From Mycobacterium simiae (lineage in GTDB: Bacteria > Actinomycetota > Actinomycetes > Mycobacteriales > Mycobacteriaceae), in the NCBI RefSeq assembly GCF_008370645.1, contig NZ_VTZN01000010.1:1-52346 (forward strand): a stretch of 52,346 nucleotides of DNA, in the 5' to 3' direction. Shown here one piece after another: positions 27,955 to 37,041 of this stretch. A program made the position numbers and the translations under genes. How positions within the stretch are numbered: position 1 is the stretch's first letter; every line of letters begins with the position of its first letter. The notes under the pieces are model-generated. The model searched no databases and was not told the origin of the DNA. It worked only from the letters and a program-made list of their open reading frames with translations.

Positions 27955-28575
27955 ATGCTTGAATTCGTGCCGGTGGGGACGACATCAAGGGCGTCGGCAA
28001 CGCAGCGCGCTTTGCTCGACGCTGCCGTCGCAGAATGGGCGGAAACCGGAGAGCTAGAGGTTGCCGCCGTCGCGCGACGGGCGGGGGTCAGCGCCGGCCT
28101 GCCGTACCGGTATTTCGGAACCCGGTCCGGGCTGCTGATCGCGCTGGTCCAAGATTTCTACCACCGACTGGGCACTGCCGTGACATTTCGCAACTACGCG
28201 GCCCCGACATGGGCCGGACGGGAGCGCCAGCGTATCCGCGACTGGCTGAGGTTTCTTTACGCTGAGCCGTTGGCCCCGCTGGTTTTGGGCGGGCCATTGG
28301 GTGACGGCGCCGTCGTCGCCGAAAACGCCCGCCTGTTGCAGGAGCTGGCTAACGTCGCTGCGCACAACATTAAGCATGCTCAGCGTATCGCCGAGCTGCC
28401 GGCCGACCGAGATCCGCACCTGCTCGCCGTCGCCACGTTGTCGGGCGTCCACGCCATGAGCACGCTCGCGCTCAGTCGAACGCCTCGCCCACCTGCCCAC
28501 GAGGTTGTCGATCAGGTGTGGATATTTGTGGCCGGCGCGGTCGGCCTTGCCCGCGAAGGGATTCGGGAAACATGA
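27955..28575 (+). CDS. TetR-family transcriptional regulator
   Basis: The 206-residue protein has an N-terminal TetR helix-turn-helix at about 15-62, with the signature AAVARRAGVSAGLPYRYFGTRSGLL, and a helical ligand-binding C-terminal domain. GTG codons just inside the frame (27967 onwards) are alternative starts. Its stop overlaps the start of the downstream dioxygenase-like gene (ATGA), so the two are translationally coupled. It probably controls that gene, itself, and possibly cyp138. Confidence 0.88.
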   Translation: MLEFVPVGTTSRASATQRALLDAAVAEWAETGELEVAAVARRAGVSAGLPYRYFGTRSGLLIALVQDFYHRLGTAVTFRNYAAPTWAGRERQRIRDWLRFLYAEPLAPLVLGGPLGDGAVVAENARLLQELANVAAHNIKHAQRIAELPADRDPHLLAVATLSGVHAMSTLALSRTPRPPAHEVVDQVWIFVAGAVGLAREGIRET

Positions 28576-29423
28576 GGGTAAAGAGCGACATTTCAACCCT
28601 TGACGACTTGTCCGGCGATCTGGCCGGCCGCTACCGGTGGACGCCAAGCGCGGGCGCCTCGGTGGATCGCGCCCTGGTCAACGCAGACCTGGCAGCCCTG
28701 GCCCGTGACGGCTACGTCATTTGGGAAAACCTTCTGAGCGACAACGAATGTCGGCAAGTCCGCGATGCGGTGACCCCACTGCTCAGTCACGGCGGGCGCA
28801 ACTCGTTCGAGGGACACCGCACGCAGCGGCTGTACAGCGTATTGACCAAGACCCGAGTTTGCGACCGGTTGGTGGAGCATCCGCGAGCCCTGGCGGTGCT
28901 AGATCGACTTTTGCTGCCCAACTACCTGCTCTCTGCACTGCAGGTCATCAACATCCAGCCAGGGGAATCCAGTCAACTGTTGCACTTCGACGATGCCTTC
29001 TACCCGATTCCCAGGCCCCGCCCTGCCCTTGGGGCGGCCACGATTTGGGCGATCGACGACTTCACCGCTGCCAATGGCGCCACCAGGGTGATTCCGGCAA
29101 GCCATCTTTGGGATGACCGACGGCCGACGTCCAGCGACGTTGGCCAGCCTGTCGTCATGCCAGCCGGCTCGTGCATTTTCTTCCTGGGAACCCTCTGGCA
29201 CGGCGGTGGCGCCAACAGCTCAGCAGCGGCGCGCCTGGCGGTGACAGCGCAATACTGCCAACCCTGGTTGCGACCACTCGAGGCCTTTACGCTGTCGGTG
29301 CCGACCGACGTCGTCAAAGTCGTTTCTCCGGACATCCAACGCATGCTCGGTTACAGCATCCATCCCCCGTTCGTCGGGGCAGTCGACGGCCAGCATCCGC
29401 TACGGCTACTCGAGCAGCAATGA
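28572..29423 (+). CDS. Phytanoyl-CoA dioxygenase (PhyH) family protein
   Basis: ATG at 28572 overlaps the TetR stop and gives 283 residues. The Fe(II)/2-oxoglutarate oxygenase facial triad is visible as HFDD (His and Asp at about 138-140) and a distal His in LWHGGGANSS (about 213), with an IPASHLW segment between. PhyH relatives hydroxylate lipids, small acids or natural products. It resembles M. tuberculosis Rv3633 in size and type as I recall. Coupling to a TetR regulator next to a P450 suggests a small oxidative pathway, but the substrate is unknown. Confidence 0.85.
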   Translation: MRVKSDISTLDDLSGDLAGRYRWTPSAGASVDRALVNADLAALARDGYVIWENLLSDNECRQVRDAVTPLLSHGGRNSFEGHRTQRLYSVLTKTRVCDRLVEHPRALAVLDRLLLPNYLLSALQVINIQPGESSQLLHFDDAFYPIPRPRPALGAATIWAIDDFTAANGATRVIPASHLWDDRRPTSSDVGQPVVMPAGSCIFFLGTLWHGGGANSSAAARLAVTAQYCQPWLRPLEAFTLSVPTDVVKVVSPDIQRMLGYSIHPPFVGAVDGQHPLRLLEQQ

Positions 29424-29767
29424 CCATCGTCATGGATAAGACAATGCCCAGTCGCGGCTCACGACATCGAACGTCCTGGACGACAGTAGATGTCGGCGTT
29501 GCGGACCGATGGTGGTGAGCTCCGTCGCCGCGTGCCTCGTGCCAACCATCCGCTGCATCGACGCGGGCATTCGGAGGGCCGGACTCGCTCGTGGAAAACG
29601 GCTGGCCTGATTGAGATCGTCACTCGCGTGCGCTGCGCGAGCCGTCAGAGGCTGCCGCGCCTCGCCAGCCAGATGCTTTCGAACGCCAGCTTCGCCGTGG
29701 CGCCAAGGACCACCAGCTCGCCGAGCTCGAAATGGTCGGTGCCCAACTCGCGATTCGGCACCGCTGC
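29424..29767. other. Intergenic stretch with one possible microprotein
   Basis: About 340 bases lie between two convergent genes. The only item of note is a 38-codon minus-strand ORF at 29645-29761 (listed separately). I see no terminator, repeat or RNA gene in the remainder. Confidence 0.45.
29645..29761 (-). CDS. Possible 38-residue microprotein after the SOUL gene
   Basis: GTG at 29761 lies 6 bases after the SOUL stop codon on the same strand and opens a short frame. Its sequence looks protein-like: an acidic start (GTDHFELGELV) followed by a hydrophobic helix (VLGATAKLAFESIWLA) and a basic end. It could be a small membrane-associated peptide coupled to the SOUL gene or the remnant of a longer gene. 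No Shine-Dalgarno of note. Confidence 0.3.
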   Translation of the reverse strand: MPNRELGTDHFELGELVVLGATAKLAFESIWLARRGSL

Positions 29768-30412
29768 TCAGGGGATGGCGGTAACCGGCACAGCAATTTC
29801 GTTGCGGCGCAACATAGGGATGGTCCACGGTGGATCGTAAAACCATGCCGCCGGTGTTCCGGTCGACGCGAATCCGTGCTCGCGCAAGGTGCGCAGCAAT
29901 TTAGCGGTCTGCGATGCGACTGCGGTCTCAGTGGGGATTCCTGAGAATCGTAGCACTGCAACGGTTTCGGGCGGGACGTTGACCAACGTGACTTCCGAGT
30001 CGTCGGGTAGGGGCAGCGAATCCATGGTCTTGTCAGCGGGCATGAAGAAACGAATCACCCAAACCCCGTCGGCCGCAGCCCGCTGTGAGACCGGCGCGGT
30101 CATCGCGATCTTTTCACCACTGGCGCCAGCCGAATGCTGTACTACCGGCGCCGTCATGGCTATCTTGACCGTGGCGTGGTTCGCGCCGAAGATGTATCGC
30201 GCGAGGCGGCGAAATCCGATGTTGCGCGCAGCTTCCTCACCCGCCCTCACGGTGGTCTCTGCCGCGATCCGCGGGCCGTAGTGGCGAATCTCCACGCCGT
30301 CGGTCAGCTGCTCGCTGCTGTGGCGCGGTTCCTCGGTGCCGCAGCGTAGTCCAACCACGGAACCGGCCGCTTCGGTCAGGCACCTGATGACCGTCTGGAT
30401 CTGTTTAAGCAT
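29768..30412 (-). CDS. SOUL family heme-binding protein
   Basis: ATG at 30412 behind GAGGGG gives 214 residues; the open frame further upstream has no family similarity. SOUL/HEBP-type signatures are visible: VEIRHYGPRIAAETTV, a conserved KIAMTAPVVQ block that occurs again as KIAMTAPVSQ, and VRFFMPADK-type text near RFFMPADKTM. The C-terminus holds WFYDPPWTIP, typical of the family. SOUL proteins bind heme or porphyrin; the mycobacterial role is unclear. It is a separate minus-strand unit next to mpt70. Confidence 0.88.
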   Translation of the reverse strand: MLKQIQTVIRCLTEAAGSVVGLRCGTEEPRHSSEQLTDGVEIRHYGPRIAAETTVRAGEEAARNIGFRRLARYIFGANHATVKIAMTAPVVQHSAGASGEKIAMTAPVSQRAAADGVWVIRFFMPADKTMDSLPLPDDSEVTLVNVPPETVAVLRFSGIPTETAVASQTAKLLRTLREHGFASTGTPAAWFYDPPWTIPMLRRNEIAVPVTAIP

Positions 30413-30657
30413 CGCCGTTCCCCTCAATGAGTTCTTAGCGTTGAGTCCCTGTGTTCGGCTCCTGCAGCACGATGCTCGCCGCTGCGCCCGCGTTGGTATG
30501 GAGCGTGGCACCGGGTTGACCAGACCGATGACCCAGCGGTTTCGAAGGCCACCTGTTAACAACATTAGCCTTCAAGTTGACTGCTGGCCCCGGCCAGGAA
30601 CGAGACGGTCGAGTACCTGGCCGGGGACCCGTCAGCAAGCGGCTCGCAGAGGTGCGG

Positions 30658-31242
30658 CTACGCCGGCGGCATCAACACGGTGTCGATCATGTAGACCGTC
30701 GCGTTGGCGGTAGGCACTCCACCGCACACCACGCCAGCGTTGTTGACGCTCATGTTGTTGCCCTGGCCGCTGACGGTCACGTTGGCACCCTGAAGCGTCT
30801 TGTGCGGGCCGACCACTTTGGCCGGGCTCAGCTGGCCTTGCACCACGTGGTAGGTCAGGATTCGGTTCAACAAACCTGAATCGGTCTTGAGCTGGTCGAT
30901 GGTGGACGCGGGCAACTTGCCGAACGCCGCGTCAGTCGGCGCGAAGACCGTGTACTGACCATTGTTGAGCGTGTCAACCAGGTTCACCTGTGGGTTGAGC
31001 TGGCCCGACACCGCTGAGGTCAACGTGGTGAGCATCGGATTGTTGGAGGCCGCTACGGCCACCGGGGCCAGCGACATTCCCTCGACCGATCCCGGCCCGC
31101 TGGGATTTGCGGCCGCGTACTCCGCACATCCCGGCCCAACCAGATCTGCCGCGCCGGCAGTTGGGGCGGTGACCACCCCAAGAGCAGCGATGGCTGCCGC
31201 CGCTAAACCTGGTACGGCAACTGACCGTTTCTGTAGCTTCAT
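30658..31242 (-). CDS. mpt70: MPT70-type secreted fasciclin-domain protein
   Basis: The 194-residue protein has a signal peptide (about 1-31, ending AGA) and one fasciclin (FAS1) domain with the H1-type [14 protein letters not shown] and H2-type LTYHVVQGQ boxes. Two cysteines (GPGCAEY, VVCGGV) probably pair, as in MPT70. It matches my memory of M. tuberculosis MPT70 (Rv2875) through most of the mature region. It lies downstream of mpt83-dipZ in the same order as in M. tuberculosis. A SigK-like promoter (31308-31335) precedes it, with about 60 bases of leader. Confidence 0.93.
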   Translation of the reverse strand: MKLQKRSVAVPGLAAAAIAALGVVTAPTAGAADLVGPGCAEYAAANPSGPGSVEGMSLAPVAVAASNNPMLTTLTSAVSGQLNPQVNLVDTLNNGQYTVFAPTDAAFGKLPASTIDQLKTDSGLLNRILTYHVVQGQLSPAKVVGPHKTLQGANVTVSGQGNNMSVNNAGVVCGGVPTANATVYMIDTVLMPPA

Positions 31243-31307
31243 CGCGTATCGGCTCCTCGTCGTATCATTGACGGCGTTGCACCGTCTACATCATTTCGGA
31301 CATTGTT

Positions 31308-31335
31308 TATTCGGAGCCGCTAAGGCTCTGGACGG
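31308..31335 (-). promoter_or_regulatory. SigK-like promoter of mpt70
   Basis: Reading on the minus strand, CCGTCC (31335-31330) and CGAATA (31313-31308) are separated by exactly 16 bases. The same pair with the same spacing occurs upstream of mpt83. It resembles the CCATCC / CGAAT-type SigK promoter as I recall it. SigK itself is not encoded in this window. Confidence 0.7.
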
Positions 31336-31363
31336 CTGGTTACCCAATCGCTGGTGATTTGAT

Positions 31364-33118
31364 TCATCCGTAGGTGAAGGAGTAGATCTGCAGGCCTTTG
31401 CCGGGGCGAACGTCCAAGGTGCCACCCTGGACGTTCTCATCAGCGACGATCTGGTGTAACGTGGGCGGCCCGCTGATCGGCACTGTGAAGGACTGTCCGT
31501 CGCGCGTTACCGTGAGCTTCCCGGCTCCGCCGACGACAACATAAACGTTCTTAGCGCGGTAGTTGAGTTTGATACTGGCGTCATCGCTTTCAGCCGTCGC
31601 GCCCTGATAATCCAGCGACCACTGGCCGCGTAGTGCGAAGCTGTCGGCGGCAAGGTTTGGCGGATAGTCGAAGGTTGCCGTGCCTTCGTCGTACTGTCCG
31701 CCGCCGCCGTAGTTCACCACCTTGCCGACGCCAAAGTAGGTCTCGGGAGTGGTTTGTTGGCGCGGGGTGCGGTCGGTCGCGTCGACCGGCGCTGGGAGTT
31801 TGACCCCGGGACTGGCGTCGCCGATCAGCTGTCTGATGAGGCTCTCGGTGACATCGTAATCGCCTTCGCCGAATTTGATGTGTCGCACCGTGCCGGTGGC
31901 GTCGATGAGATACTCGGCAGGCCAGTACCGATTGCGGTAGTTAGTCCAGGTGGAGTAGTTGTTGTCCAACGCAATGGGGTACGTGATGTTCAGGTCAGCG
32001 GCGCCCTTGACAACGTTGCCGGGCACTTTCTCGAACGCGTATTCGGGGGTGTGGACGCCGATAACCTCGAAACTCAGGTTTTTGTAGGCGTTGTACCAGC
32101 CGACAACGTGCGGGATGGCGCGTTGGCAATTAATGCACGAGTAGGCCCAAAAGTCGATCAGCACGACCTTGCCACGCAAGGATTTCAGGTCGATCGGTTT
32201 GGCGTCGGGCGTGTTCAGCCAGCCCACGATACCTTTGAGATCGGGTGCTGGACCGCAGTTTTCGAGCTGTGTTCCGCCGTTACTGCAATTGGACAGTTGC
32301 GCATTCTGGTCGGTGACAATGCCACCAAGGCTAAGTTTTTCCCGGATCTGCTGATCGCTGCCGAGTTGGTCTTGCAGCGAGCTGGTGTAATCGGGAATGG
32401 CCCGTTGCAGCAATGCGGGCAGGTTGAACACCAACGCCACCGCAAGCAGAATCGTCACGATTCCAGCCGCCAAACGGATTTCACGCTGACGACGCCGGAA
32501 AGCGCTCACCCGCTCAGCCACCCGTTGGCCGGCCAGTGCGAAGAACAACAATGGCAGCGCGGCGCCGAGCGCGAACGCCATCGTCAAGACCACGGTGCCC
32601 ACACCGATGTTGGCGGTCGCGCCGGCCACCACGATCGCTGCCAGCACCGGTCCCGCGCAGGGGACGTAGAGCACGCCTAATGCCAGGCCGAGGCCAAACC
32701 CGTTGCCGCGGCTGCCCACTTGCTTTTGCGGAATTCGGGAGAACGGCCGCTCCAGCAGCTGTTCGAACTTCGGGAAGATCAGGCCCAGGCCGATTGCGGC
32801 TAGCGCGAGCAACGCGACCCAGCGGATGGCGTCTGGTGGCAGGTGCAGCAGCGACAGCAATGCCGAGCCCAGCAAGGTGACCAGGCTGAAGCTCAGCACC
32901 AGGCCGCCGATCACTCGGTAGGGGCGTAACGTCTCTGACAGTGCGCGTTTGGGCTTCGTCGCGACAGCGAGGCCACCACCGGATTCATTCTCCGCGGCCG
33001 TCGCTGGGCCGCTTTTCTGTGCGCCTGCAAAAAATATCACCGGCAGTACCGGAAGAATGCAGGGTGATACGCCGGTGATGAGGCCGCCGACAAAGCCAAT
33101 CAGCGCGAGTGTCAACAT
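31364..33118 (-). CDS. dipZ: DipZ, CcdA-thioredoxin-CBM fusion thiol-disulfide protein
   Basis: The 584-residue protein has an N-terminal CcdA-like membrane domain with the paired cysteine motifs [10 protein letters not shown] (about residue 18) and YVPCAGPVL (about 153). A periplasmic thioredoxin-like domain with a CINC active site (about 323-326) follows, and then a C-terminal beta-rich module. This is the DipZ (Rv2874) architecture. It moves reducing equivalents across the membrane to extracytoplasmic partners. The M. tuberculosis protein is annotated longer (I recall 695 aa); no good Shine-Dalgarno is visible here, so the true start may differ. The gene sits between mpt83 and mpt70, whose products have paired cysteines. 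Confidence 0.92.
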   Translation of the reverse strand: MLTLALIGFVGGLITGVSPCILPVLPVIFFAGAQKSGPATAAENESGGGLAVATKPKRALSETLRPYRVIGGLVLSFSLVTLLGSALLSLLHLPPDAIRWVALLALAAIGLGLIFPKFEQLLERPFSRIPQKQVGSRGNGFGLGLALGVLYVPCAGPVLAAIVVAGATANIGVGTVVLTMAFALGAALPLLFFALAGQRVAERVSAFRRRQREIRLAAGIVTILLAVALVFNLPALLQRAIPDYTSSLQDQLGSDQQIREKLSLGGIVTDQNAQLSNCSNGGTQLENCGPAPDLKGIVGWLNTPDAKPIDLKSLRGKVVLIDFWAYSCINCQRAIPHVVGWYNAYKNLSFEVIGVHTPEYAFEKVPGNVVKGAADLNITYPIALDNNYSTWTNYRNRYWPAEYLIDATGTVRHIKFGEGDYDVTESLIRQLIGDASPGVKLPAPVDATDRTPRQQTTPETYFGVGKVVNYGGGGQYDEGTATFDYPPNLAADSFALRGQWSLDYQGATAESDDASIKLNYRAKNVYVVVGGAGKLTVTRDGQSFTVPISGPPTLHQIVADENVQGGTLDVRPGKGLQIYSFTYG

Positions 33119-33172
33119 GTTTGGTATTCGGTGCCGTTGCCATTTCGGATTGGTGCTAACTGCACAATAGGA

Positions 33173-33200
33173 AAACAGCCCGGCCGTGGCCGGGCTGTTT
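33173..33200 (-). terminator. Stem-loop terminator between mpt83 and dipZ
   Basis: A perfect 13-bp inverted repeat (AACAGCCCGGCC type arms) surrounds a 2-base centre. On the minus strand the stem is followed by TTTTCCTATT. It starts 30 bases after the mpt83 stop and 54 bases before the dipZ start, so it should end or attenuate mpt83 transcripts. Confidence 0.8.
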
Positions 33201-33230
33201 GGCTAGCGTCGCCAGATAAGGCTATTGGCG

Positions 33231-33896
33231 CTACTGGCTTGGCGGCATCAGGACCGTGTCAATCATGTACACAGTCGCATTGGCCGTGCGGACGCCACCG
33301 CATACCAGTCCCGCGTCGTTGACCTTGAGGCCGCTACCCTGGCCGGTCACGTTGACGTTGGCCCCCTGCAGGGTCTTATGCGTGCCGTCGATCTTGCTGG
33401 GACTCGCCTGGCCCTGCACCACGTGGTAGGTCAAGACGCTGCTCAGCAGCTGTGAGTCCGTCTTGAGCTTGTCGATCGTGGCGGCCGGCAGCTTCTCGAA
33501 TGCGGCGTTGGTCGGCGCGAATACCGTGTACTGGCCACTGTTGAGGGTGTCCACCAAGTTCACGTTCGGGTTCAACTTGCCGGACAATGCCGCAGTAAGG
33601 GTAGACAACATCGGATTGTTCGACGCTGCCGTGGCCACCGGATCCTGCGCCATCCCGGCAACCGACCCGGGGCCGCTGGGATTCTGCTTGGCGTATTCTC
33701 CGCAGCCCGCACCAATCAGGTCAGCCGCGGGATCGGCCATCGCCGATGTCGACGCCGGCGCCGCCATGCTGGTGGGGGCACTGCTGCTGGTCGACTGCCC
33801 GGTAGCTGACTTGTCGCTCGAACAAGCCGAGAAACCCCCGATTGCGATCGCCGCGAGGCTTGCCGCAGCGACTGTCCTGGCCCATGCGTTCATCAT
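33231..33896 (-). CDS. mpt83: MPT83-type fasciclin-domain lipoprotein
   Basis: The 221-residue protein has a signal peptide with lipobox (GGFSAC, Cys25), a serine/alanine/threonine-rich linker (about 26-57) and a C-terminal fasciclin domain with [14 protein letters not shown] and LTYHVVQGQ. The mature domain matches my memory of M. tuberculosis MPT83 (Rv2873, 220 aa) closely. It is a surface lipoprotein; its fasciclin domain is paralogous to that of mpt70 in the same cluster. A SigK-like promoter lies about 60-85 bases upstream. Confidence 0.94.
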   Translation of the reverse strand: MMNAWARTVAAASLAAIAIGGFSACSSDKSATGQSTSSSAPTSMAAPASTSAMADPAADLIGAGCGEYAKQNPSGPGSVAGMAQDPVATAASNNPMLSTLTAALSGKLNPNVNLVDTLNSGQYTVFAPTNAAFEKLPAATIDKLKTDSQLLSSVLTYHVVQGQASPSKIDGTHKTLQGANVNVTGQGSGLKVNDAGLVCGGVRTANATVYMIDTVLMPPSQ

Positions 33897-33953
33897 TGCG
33901 TTTCGACTCCTTCATCACCGGACGGCCGTGTGCCGCTCTTGTCGGACAGAGGT

Positions 33954-33981
33954 GATTCGGAGACACAGCCGTTGCGGACGG
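33954..33981 (-). promoter_or_regulatory. SigK-like promoter of mpt83
   Basis: On the minus strand CCGTCC (33981-33976) and CGAATC (33959-33954) are 16 bases apart, identical in layout to the element before mpt70. The -10-like box is about 57 bases before the start codon. Confidence 0.72.
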
Positions 33982-34031
33982 GTGCCGATATCGACCGAAT
34001 TTGGCGCCCCCGGAGGCACCCTGCGCGGGGA

Positions 34032-36155
34032 CTAACGCGGCAGGCCCAGGAGGCGCTCGGCGGCCACGGTGAGCAGTATCTGCTCGGTGCCGCCGGCGAT
34101 GGTCAGGCAGCGGGTGTTGAGGAAGTCGTAAACCGCCTCGTTTGCGACGAGACCACCGCCCTCGGACACATCCATCATGTATTCGGCCAGCGCCTGACGG
34201 TAGCGGACTCCGATGAGCTTGCGCACGCTGGATTGCGGTCCTGGATCCCGGCCCCCCACCGCGAGCGCAGCGATGCGCTGATCAAGCAGCGCTCCACTCT
34301 GCGCGGTGACGATCAACCTGGCCAAGCGATCCTGTTGGGCGACATCGAGATTCATCTCGGCAAGCACCTCGAGCAGCTGTTCCATCGGATTACCCAGCGC
34401 GGTACCGGTGGCCATCGCCACCCGCTCATTTGCCAGCGTGGTGCGGGCCAGCCGCCAGCCATCGTTGACCGCACCGACCACCATCTCGTCAGGCACGAAC
34501 ACGTTGTCCAGGAAAACCTCGTTGAATAGTGCGTCGCCGGTGATCTCGCGCAGCGGGCGGATCTCGATACCAGGAGACGTCATGTCCAACAGGAAGTAGG
34601 TGATGCCCTGATGTTTCGGCACATCAGGATCGGTTCTGGCCAGGCACACCCCCCACCTGGCCAGGTGCGCCTTGGACGTCCATACCTTTTGCCCGGTGAG
34701 CAGCCAGCCGCCGTCAGAGCGCACCCCTTTGGTCCGCAGCGACGCCAGATCCGACCCGGCTCCTGGCTCGGAAAACATTTGGCACCATAGGAATTCACCA
34801 CGCAGGGTGGCCGGCACAAAGCGCTCGATCTGTTCTGGAGTGCCATGCTCGAGGATGGTTGGCGCCGCCCACCAGCCGATCACCAGGTCTGGCCGCACGA
34901 CGCCGGCCGCCGCCAGCTCCTGATCGATCAGCAACTGTTCGGCCGCAGCAGCGCCGCGCCCGTACGGCGGCGGCCAGTGCGGGGCCAACAGCCCAGCCTC
35001 GGCCAGGGCAACCTGGTGCTTTTCCTCCGGCAGCGCGGCGACTCTGGCGACTGCCGCGGCGATCTCGGGTCGCAGGCTCTCGACATCGGTGAGATCGACC
35101 CCCAGCCGACGACGGACCCCGTCTTGAGTCAGTGCGGCAACGCGGCGCAGCCAGCGCTCGGCACCGCCAAGGAACCGGCCGATGCTGTGCGCCCGGCGCA
35201 GATACAGATGTGCGTCGTGCTCCCAGGTGCAGCCGATACCGCCCAGCACCTGAATGCAGTCTTTAACGTTTGCCGTTACGGCGCCAATGCCGATACCGGC
35301 TGCCACCGCCGCCGCAATCGCGAACTGGCTATCATCCGACTCGCCAGCAGCCCGGGCCGCATCGGCGGCGCCTACCTCGGCCTGTTCGGCCCGGCATAGC
35401 ATTTCCGCGCAGATGTGCTTGATGGCCTGAAAGCTGCCGATCGGCCGGCCGAACTGCTCACGCACTTTGGCGTAGGCCACCGCAGTGTCCAGCGCCCACC
35501 GAGCCACTCCGGCTGCCTCCGCCGCCAGCAAGGTCGCGGCCAAGTCCGCTATCCGTCGCCCCGCCGCGTCCACTGCGTGCGCCGGCGCCGATGTTAGCAC
35601 CACTCGGGCCAGCGGCCGGGAGAAGTCTGCGGACTGTAGTGGCTCCAGCGTCACGCCCCCCGCAGTGCTGTCAACCAGCAGCCACTGATCCTGGGCCGGC
35701 AGCAGCAACAGGCCACCGGTTGCGGCACCCAGCACCAAGGGCGCCGTGCCCGACGCTCGTCCGGCCGGGCCGTCGAACCGCAACTCGCCTTCCAACGCCA
35801 ACCCGGCGAAACGCGCTCCGGATGCCAGCTCGGCCTGCAACTCCGAATCGGTGATCACCAGGCTGGCCAGCGCGGTGGTCGCGACCGGGCCCGGCGCCAG
35901 GGCCTTGGCGGCCTCTTCGACCATCGCGCAAAGGTCCTCGATGCTGCCGCCAGCCCCGCCGTGTTCCTCCGGGACGGCGACGCCGAACAGTCCCAACTCG
36001 GCCAGCCCCGCGAAAACCGGGCGCCAGGCATCGGGATGGCCGTGTTCGATGGCACGGCCGGCCGCAGTCGCAGTTTGCCCAGCGACCGCGGTGCGGGCCC
36101 AGTCGCGCACCAACTCCCGCGCTGCGAATTGCTCGTCGGTGACGGTCGCTACCAC
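34032..36155 (-). CDS. fadE34: FadE34 (ChsE3), fused-domain steroid acyl-CoA dehydrogenase
   Basis: GTG at 36155 is chosen because GGGAGGG precedes it by 8 bases and the N-terminus (VATVTDEQ) agrees with M. tuberculosis FadE34. The open frame to 36245 would run over the KstR operator. The 707-residue protein is two acyl-CoA dehydrogenase units in tandem: the N-terminal half ends near residue 365 and the C-terminal half carries QMFSEPGAGSDLASL, TGQKVWTS and CLTIAGGTEQILL. From the literature, FadE34/ChsE3 dehydrogenates the five-carbon steroid side chain CoA thioester. It faces kstR across a shared operator. Confidence 0.96.
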   Translation of the reverse strand: MVATVTDEQFAARELVRDWARTAVAGQTATAAGRAIEHGHPDAWRPVFAGLAELGLFGVAVPEEHGGAGGSIEDLCAMVEEAAKALAPGPVATTALASLVITDSELQAELASGARFAGLALEGELRFDGPAGRASGTAPLVLGAATGGLLLLPAQDQWLLVDSTAGGVTLEPLQSADFSRPLARVVLTSAPAHAVDAAGRRIADLAATLLAAEAAGVARWALDTAVAYAKVREQFGRPIGSFQAIKHICAEMLCRAEQAEVGAADAARAAGESDDSQFAIAAAVAAGIGIGAVTANVKDCIQVLGGIGCTWEHDAHLYLRRAHSIGRFLGGAERWLRRVAALTQDGVRRRLGVDLTDVESLRPEIAAAVARVAALPEEKHQVALAEAGLLAPHWPPPYGRGAAAAEQLLIDQELAAAGVVRPDLVIGWWAAPTILEHGTPEQIERFVPATLRGEFLWCQMFSEPGAGSDLASLRTKGVRSDGGWLLTGQKVWTSKAHLARWGVCLARTDPDVPKHQGITYFLLDMTSPGIEIRPLREITGDALFNEVFLDNVFVPDEMVVGAVNDGWRLARTTLANERVAMATGTALGNPMEQLLEVLAEMNLDVAQQDRLARLIVTAQSGALLDQRIAALAVGGRDPGPQSSVRKLIGVRYRQALAEYMMDVSEGGGLVANEAVYDFLNTRCLTIAGGTEQILLTVAAERLLGLPR

Positions 36156-36217
36156 CTTCAGCCCTCCCATCCTGAGAATCTTTTGCTTGAAGATGTCCGA
36201 GACCCATTCACGGCCAC

Positions 36218-36231
36218 TAGAACGTGTTCTA
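36218..36231. promoter_or_regulatory. KstR operator between fadE34 and kstR
   Basis: TAGAACGTGTTCTA is a near-perfect palindrome that fully matches the recalled consensus TNNAACNNGTTNNA. It lies 63 bases before fadE34 and about 140 before kstR, consistent with control of fadE34 and autoregulation of kstR. Confidence 0.88.
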
Positions 36232-36372
36232 ATAGTGCACATCATCAGCCGTCAAGTCGATCGCTATTAGGCCAGTACACGACGTTACCCATGCCGCCGG
36301 GAGGTGGGAAATGCACGCACAGCCTGCGTATCGTTTGCCAGCGCACCACCCCGGAGAGGAGTTGCTCGCTAC

Positions 36373-37035
36373 ATGTCGCCAGCGAACACGAGTTCGGGCC
36401 GCGCCTCGGACCCGCAACCTCGCGAGGTCATGAAGGTGGCGGTACTGGCTGAGTCCGAGTTGGGTTCGGAGGCGCAGCGCGAGCGTCGCAAACGCATCCT
36501 GGATGCCACCCTGGCCATCGCGTCTAAGGGTGGCTACGAAGCGGTGCAGATGCGTGCCGTGGCGGACCGGGCCGATGTCGCAGTCGGCACGTTGTACCGG
36601 TACTTTCCGTCGAAGGTGCACCTGCTGGTTTCGGCGCTAGGCCGCGAATTCAGCCGCATCGATGCCAAGACCGACCGTTCTTCAGTCGCCGGGAGTACTC
36701 CGTTTCAGCGGCTTAACTTCATGATCGGCAAGCTCAACCGTGCCATGCAGCGCAATCCGCTGCTTACCGAGGCGATGACCCGCGCCTACGTCTTCGCCGA
36801 CGCCTCGGCGGCCAGCGAGGTCGACCAGGTCGAGAAGCTCATCGACAGCATGTTCGCACGGGCGATGGCAGAGGGCGAACCGACCGAGGATCAGTACCAT
36901 ATCGCCCGGGTGATCTCCGATGTGTGGTTGTCGAATCTGCTTGCCTGGCTTACTCGCCGCGCCTCGGCGACCGATGTCAGCAAGCGGCTGGACCTCGCCG
37001 TACGCCTGTTAATCCGCGATCACGGAGGCGGGTAA
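36373..37035 (+). CDS. kstR: KstR, TetR-family repressor of cholesterol catabolism
   Basis: ATG at 36373 behind GGAGAGGAG gives 220 residues. A shorter start at 36430 would match an older annotation of about 200 residues, and an upstream start at 36304 is unlikely. The helix-turn-helix signature AVADRADVAVGTLYRYFPSK and the whole ligand domain match M. tuberculosis KstR (Rv3574) almost residue for residue as I recall. KstR represses the upper cholesterol pathway and is released by 3-oxo-4-cholestenoyl-CoA-type ligands. Three operator-like sites in this window are its expected targets. Confidence 0.97.
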   Translation: MSPANTSSGRASDPQPREVMKVAVLAESELGSEAQRERRKRILDATLAIASKGGYEAVQMRAVADRADVAVGTLYRYFPSKVHLLVSALGREFSRIDAKTDRSSVAGSTPFQRLNFMIGKLNRAMQRNPLLTEAMTRAYVFADASAASEVDQVEKLIDSMFARAMAEGEPTEDQYHIARVISDVWLSNLLAWLTRRASATDVSKRLDLAVRLLIRDHGGG

Positions 37036-37041
37036 TTCCGG

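Noticed and set aside
36156..36245. N-terminal extension of FadE34
   Set aside because: It would run through the KstR operator and lacks a ribosome binding site; GTG 36155 fits the family.
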